A stretch of DNA of 64,000 nt from Sphingomonas abaci. Its GTDB lineage: Bacteria; Pseudomonadota; Alphaproteobacteria; Sphingomonadales; Sphingomonadaceae. The notes under the pieces were generated by a model. The model saw nothing but the letters and a program-made list of their open reading frames with translations. It was not told the DNA's origin and made no database searches. Location: assembly GCF_014199625.1 (NCBI RefSeq), contig NZ_JACHNY010000004.1, positions 62,001 through 126,000 on the forward strand. Reading direction: 5' to 3'. The position numbers and the translations under genes are program-made. Shown here one piece after another: positions 60,522-64,000 of this stretch; position 1 is the first letter of the stretch, and each line of letters begins with the position of its first letter.

Positions 60522-61270
60522 TCGGGATAGGCGGGCGTCCAGCCCAGCACGCGTTTGGCCTTGCCGTTCGCCACCAGCCGCCGCTCCGCATAGAAGCCGC
60601 GCGCCATGCGCGGCAGCGCCTCGATCGGTCGCACCGGCGGCGCGGGCATCCCCAGCAGGGCGGCGGCATATTCGGTGACGGCATTGGGCGAGACGGGATG
60701 GTCGTCGGTCAGATTATAGGCCCCCGGCGGCGCGTCGAACCCGGCGATCACCCCCGACACGATATCGTCGACATGGACGCGGCTGAACAGATTGTCGGCA
60801 TCGGTGCGGTGCGCCGTCCCCGCCCGCACCCGGTCGAGCGGCGAGCGGCCGGGGCCGTAGATGCCGGGCAGGCGGAACACATGCGCCCCGCGGGCCAGCC
60901 AGTCCGCATCGGCGGCGGCGCGAGCGGAGCGGCGGCCGGTGCCGGTCGGCGCGGTCTCGTCCACCCAGCCGCCCCCCGCATCGCCATACACGCCGGTCGA
61001 CGACAGATAGCCGAGCCACCGGCCCGCCAGCCCGCCGCCATAGCGCGCCAGCACCGGGTCGCCCGCATCCTCGTCCGGCGGGATCGAGGCCAGGACATGG
61101 CTGGCCGCCGCCAGCGCCGGCCGCACCGCGTCCACGTCGTCGAACCGCAGGCTCCCGTCGCGCCCGTCGCGGGTGGTGCCGATCACCACCCAGCCCTCAG
61201 CCGTAAGCCGCGCCGCCAGTCGCCCGGCGCTATAGCCCAGGCCGAAGACCAGCAGCCGCCGGCCGCTCAT
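60431..61270 (-). CDS. NAD(P)-dependent epimerase/dehydratase-like protein
   Basis: A 279-residue atypical SDR. LLVFGLGYSAGRLAARL is the Rossmann GxGYxxG motif of the YeeZ-like group, YLSSTGVYGDAGG holds the Ser and Tyr, and FRLPGIYGPGRSPLDRVRAG follows. The usual YxxxK Lys is not obvious. It overlaps pepN by ATGA, and its last 30 codons overlap the EamA gene on the other strand. Confidence 0.82.
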   Translation of the reverse strand: MSGRRLLVFGLGYSAGRLAARLTAEGWVVIGTTRDGRDGSLRFDDVDAVRPALAAASHVLASIPPDEDAGDPVLARYGGGLAGRWLGYLSSTGVYGDAGGGWVDETAPTGTGRRSARAAADADWLARGAHVFRLPGIYGPGRSPLDRVRAGTAHRTDADNLFSRVHVDDIVSGVIAGFDAPPGAYNLTDDHPVSPNAVTEYAAALLGMPAPPVRPIEALPRMARGFYAERRLVANGKAKRVLGWTPAYPDYRAGLRAVSATTSPAPASAAPPAASGDQR

Positions 61271-63861
61271 CCGGCCAGGCTCTTCGAGGCCTGTTCGAAC
61301 AGATCCTTGGACAGGCCCGGCTGGGCGACGATCCGCTCCAGCTCGGCGCGCATCAGCGCGGCGCGCGGCGCATCGAACCGCCGCCAGCGGCCGAGCGGCG
61401 GCAGCAGCTTGGCGGCGGTCTGCGGGTTCAGCCGGTCGAGCTGGAGGAGCTGGTCGGCCAGGAAGCGATAGCCGGCGCCGTCCGCCCGGTTGAACGCGCG
61501 CTGGTTGACCCCGAACGCGCCGACGAGCGCGCGGGCGCGGTTGGGATTGGCCAGGGTGAAGTCCGGATGCCGGGCCAGCGCCACCACCGCGTCGGCCGCA
61601 TCGTCGCGGGTCGATAACGCCTGGGTCTGGAACCATTTGTCGATGACCAGGCTGTTGCCGGCATAGCGGCGGTAGAAGGCGTCCAGCGCCGCTGGCCGCT
61701 CGGCGAAATCGCCATTGGCCAGGGTGTTCAGCGCCGCCTGTCGATCGGTCATATTGTCCGCCGCCTCGAACTGCCGCCAGGCCAGCGCGCCGACTTCGGG
61801 CGCGCCCGACGCCGCGAGATAGCCGAGCGCCACATTGCGCAGCCGGCGCTTGCCCTTGGCCTCGGGCGAATAGACATAGCCACCCTGCGCGTTGGCGGCG
61901 TAAAGATGCGCCCAGCGATCGTGCAACGCCCCGCCCAGCGCGCGACGCAGCGCCTCGCGCGCCTGGTGGATCGCCTCCGGGTCGACCTCGGCGAGCTGGT
62001 CGCCGACGAACGCCTCGGACGGCAAGAGCACCGCCTCCGCCACGAAGGCGCGGTCGAGCTCGGGATCGTCCAGCGTGTTGGCGACCGCATCGACCACCGC
62101 CTGGTGCCGGTCCTCGCCCGAGATGGTGGCGGCGACCAGGGTGTCGAGCATCAGCTGCTGCATCGCCTCGTACCGGGCGAAGGGATCGTCGTCCTGCGCC
62201 GACAGGAAGGCGAGGTCGGCGGCGCTGCGATCGCTCTCGACCACCACGGGCGCGGAGAAGCCGCGGTTGATCGACAGCACCGGCCGCTCGGTCACCGCCT
62301 CGAACACCAGCGTCTCGTCGGCCTCGTCGAGCAGCACCAGCCGCTCCTCGGTCAGCGGGCGGCCGGTCTCCGCGCCGAACAGGCGGAGCTTGAGCGGCAG
62401 GACCATCGGCGCCTTGATCGGCTGGCCCGGCGTCGCCGGCACATGCTGCGCGAGGCGCAACGTCGCCCGGCCGCCCCCCGCGCTGTGCAACAGGCTGGCG
62501 GAGAGGCGCGGCGTGCCTGCCTGGCTGTACCACAGGCGGAAGCGCGACAGGTCGCGCCCGCTCGCCCGCTCCATGCAGCGCACGAAGTCCTCGCAGGTCG
62601 CCGCCGTGCCGTCGAATTCGCGGAAATACAGGTCAGTGGCGGCGCGGAAATCGGTCGGTCCCAGGATGGTCGCCATCATCCGGATCAGCTCGGCGCCCTT
62701 GTTGTAGATGGTCGCCGTGTAGAAGTTGTTGATCTCCTGATAGGCCTCGGGCCGCACCGGATGCGCCAGCGGGCCGGCATCCTCGGGGAACTGGCTGGCG
62801 CGCAGGCCGCGCACATCCTCGATCCGCTTGACCGCCGCCGATCCCTGGTCGGCCGAGAAACTCTGGTCGCGATAGACGGTGAAGCCTTCCTTCAGCGAGA
62901 GCTGGAACCAGTCGCGGCAGGTGATCCGGTTACCGGTCCAATTGTGGAAATATTCATGCGCCACGACCGCCGCGATCGCGTCATAGTCGTAATCGGTGGC
63001 GGTGTCGGGATCGGCGAGGATGTAGCGGCTGTTGAAGATGTTCAGCCCCTTGTTCTCCATCGCGCCGAAGTTGAAGTCGTCGACGGCGACGATGTTGAAC
63101 ACGTCCAGGTCATATTCGCGGCCATAGACGCGCTCGTCCCAGGCCATCGACAGCTTCAGGGCATGGAGCGCATGGTCGGTCCGCGGCAGGTCGGTGGCGC
63201 GCACCCAGATTCCGAGTTCCACCGCGCGGCCGGACTGGGTGGTGAACGACCCGCGATTGACCGCCAGCTCGCCCGCGACCAGCGCGAAGAGATAGCTGGG
63301 CTTGGGAAAGGGATCGTTCCATTCGGCCCAGTGGCGGCCATCGTCCTGCACGCCGCTCGCCACCGGATCGCCGTTCGACAGCAGCACCGGATAACGCGCC
63401 CGGTCCGCCGTCATCCGCACCGAGTAGCGGCTGAGCACGTCGGGCCGGTCGGGGAAATAGGTGATGCGGCGGAAACCCTCCGCCTCGCATTGCGTGCAGA
63501 GGATGCCGCCGCTGGCGTAGAGGCCCATCAACTGCGTGTTGCGGTCGGGCGCGATCGTCACCTCGGTCTCGACGACATGCGCGTCACCCGCCAGCGGCAC
63601 GATCAACGTCTCGCCCTCCAGCGCCCAGTCGTCGACCGCCACGCCATCGACGCGCACCGCCTGCACCGCCTGCCCAGCGCCGTCCAGCCGCAACGGGCCG
63701 GCATCCGCGCCGTTGCGCGTCACGGTCAGCGTCGCATGGACGCGAGTCGCGGCGGGATCGAGGTCGAAATCCAGTCGCGTCTCGGGCACCATCCAGGCGG
63801 GCGGGCGGTAATCGCCCCGGCGGATCGTCTGGGGCGCGGCGAGGCTGTTGGGCATGTCCAT
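61267..63861 (-). CDS. pepN: aminopeptidase N (M1)
   Basis: An 864-residue zinc peptidase. FGAMENKGLNIFNSRYIL carries the exopeptidase GAMEN motif. HEYFHNWTGNRITCRDWFQL and the following SLKEGFTVYRDQ carry HExxH-type (HEYFH) ligands and the distal Glu. The C-terminal helical domain is complete, as in the E. coli PepN subfamily. The start at 63861 gives MDMPNSLAAPQTIRRGDYRP. Confidence 0.95.
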   Translation of the reverse strand: MDMPNSLAAPQTIRRGDYRPPAWMVPETRLDFDLDPAATRVHATLTVTRNGADAGPLRLDGAGQAVQAVRVDGVAVDDWALEGETLIVPLAGDAHVVETEVTIAPDRNTQLMGLYASGGILCTQCEAEGFRRITYFPDRPDVLSRYSVRMTADRARYPVLLSNGDPVASGVQDDGRHWAEWNDPFPKPSYLFALVAGELAVNRGSFTTQSGRAVELGIWVRATDLPRTDHALHALKLSMAWDERVYGREYDLDVFNIVAVDDFNFGAMENKGLNIFNSRYILADPDTATDYDYDAIAAVVAHEYFHNWTGNRITCRDWFQLSLKEGFTVYRDQSFSADQGSAAVKRIEDVRGLRASQFPEDAGPLAHPVRPEAYQEINNFYTATIYNKGAELIRMMATILGPTDFRAATDLYFREFDGTAATCEDFVRCMERASGRDLSRFRLWYSQAGTPRLSASLLHSAGGGRATLRLAQHVPATPGQPIKAPMVLPLKLRLFGAETGRPLTEERLVLLDEADETLVFEAVTERPVLSINRGFSAPVVVESDRSAADLAFLSAQDDDPFARYEAMQQLMLDTLVAATISGEDRHQAVVDAVANTLDDPELDRAFVAEAVLLPSEAFVGDQLAEVDPEAIHQAREALRRALGGALHDRWAHLYAANAQGGYVYSPEAKGKRRLRNVALGYLAASGAPEVGALAWRQFEAADNMTDRQAALNTLANGDFAERPAALDAFYRRYAGNSLVIDKWFQTQALSTRDDAADAVVALARHPDFTLANPNRARALVGAFGVNQRAFNRADGAGYRFLADQLLQLDRLNPQTAAKLLPPLGRWRRFDAPRAALMRAELERIVAQPGLSKDLFEQASKSLAG

Positions 63862-63965
63862 GCCCCTGTTATAGTCGGCGCGCGCGATGGTTCCATCGCC
63901 TTGCGTCAGGCTTGCGACGCCGCCTCGCTGTGATAGTCACGAGCGACACCAGTTAGGGATTGAGG

Positions 63966-64000
63966 ATGCACGTTTTTCCGGCCGCGCTTCTGGCGATGGC
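63966..64000 (+). CDS. start of an unidentified gene
   Basis: An ATG at 63966 after GAGG begins MHVFPAALLAMA, which could be a signal sequence. Only 35 bases are in the window. It is divergent from pepN. No identity can be given. Confidence 0.35.
   Translation, partial: MHVFPAALLAM

Noticed and set aside
1..64000. CRISPR array or rRNA genes
   Set aside because: No regularly spaced short repeats and no rRNA-like sequence were seen; the Thr-Pro tract at 36661 is a coding repeat.

Overview
The window looks like the chromosome of a GC-rich alphaproteobacterium of the Sphingomonas group. The clues are two PEPxxWA-CTERM proteins, DUF4136 and SleB-type envelope proteins, DUF1275, ParD-like-map, a cysteine-free L36 and the general gene style. 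About 12 kb at the left and 14 kb at the right are ordinary host genes. Between them, at about 12104-49771, sits a complete-looking P2-like (Peduovirus-type) prophage inserted at the 3' end of a tRNA-Tyr gene.

Left host part (1-12103): the C-terminal end of mnmA, two L,D-transpeptidases, a HAD phosphatase, rpmJ, a DUF4136 lipoprotein overlapping an M14 carboxypeptidase, a dienelactone hydrolase, gpmA, a P-loop kinase-like protein, DUF1275, purE-purK, tRNA-Gly(TCC), a SleB-type lipoprotein, a small glycine-zipper protein and a PEPxxWA-CTERM protein with its own terminator. Right host part (49757-64000): tRNA-Tyr, an RlmB-type 2'-O-methyltransferase, an XPD/DinG-type helicase, a SixA-like phosphatase, a class A PBP, SugE/Gdx, ParD-like-map, a threonine aldolase, an EamA transporter, an NAD(P)-dependent epimerase-like protein and pepN.

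Prophage layout. The immunity switch is at 16.4-17.3 kb: a CI-like repressor (+) diverges from a YdaS/Cro-like gene (-), with a perfect 16-bp palindrome inside the lytic promoter. The leftward early operon runs from ydaS through a CII-like gene, an Ogr-type late activator, a zinc/HTH protein, several tiny genes, an acyl-carrier-like protein without its serine, a GapR-like protein and a DndC-like PP-loop enzyme to alpA. Opposite it, 17.4-19.2 kb is a four-gene plus-strand block of probable lysogeny genes. From 42.7 kb down to 19.2 kb run the late genes: O, N, M, L, X, holin, SAR-type endolysin, nested spanins, a cargo region, R, S, J, I, tail fibre and its chaperone, V, W, FI, FII, E/E' (with a conserved -1 frameshift site), T, U and D. 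P and Q diverge rightward at 42.9-45.8 kb, followed by a Dam-type methylase. A winged-helix gene and a P4-type integrase end the element beside tRNA-Tyr.

The most interesting signals are: (1) four perfect hairpin palindromes, TGTGGCG-N5-CGCCACA or a close variant, each about 47-62 bp upstream of the first gene of a late block, which fit binding sites for the phage's own Ogr-type activator; (2) an intact T6G slippery heptamer that fuses E to E' as in P2; (3) a cargo insertion between the spanins and R that holds a 1288-residue multidomain protein with a Thr-Pro linker and a glycosidase-like barrel, plus a surface-sorted PEP-CTERM protein; (4) the absence of any P2 A-type replication protein; (5) integrase arm-type repeats at both ends of the element.
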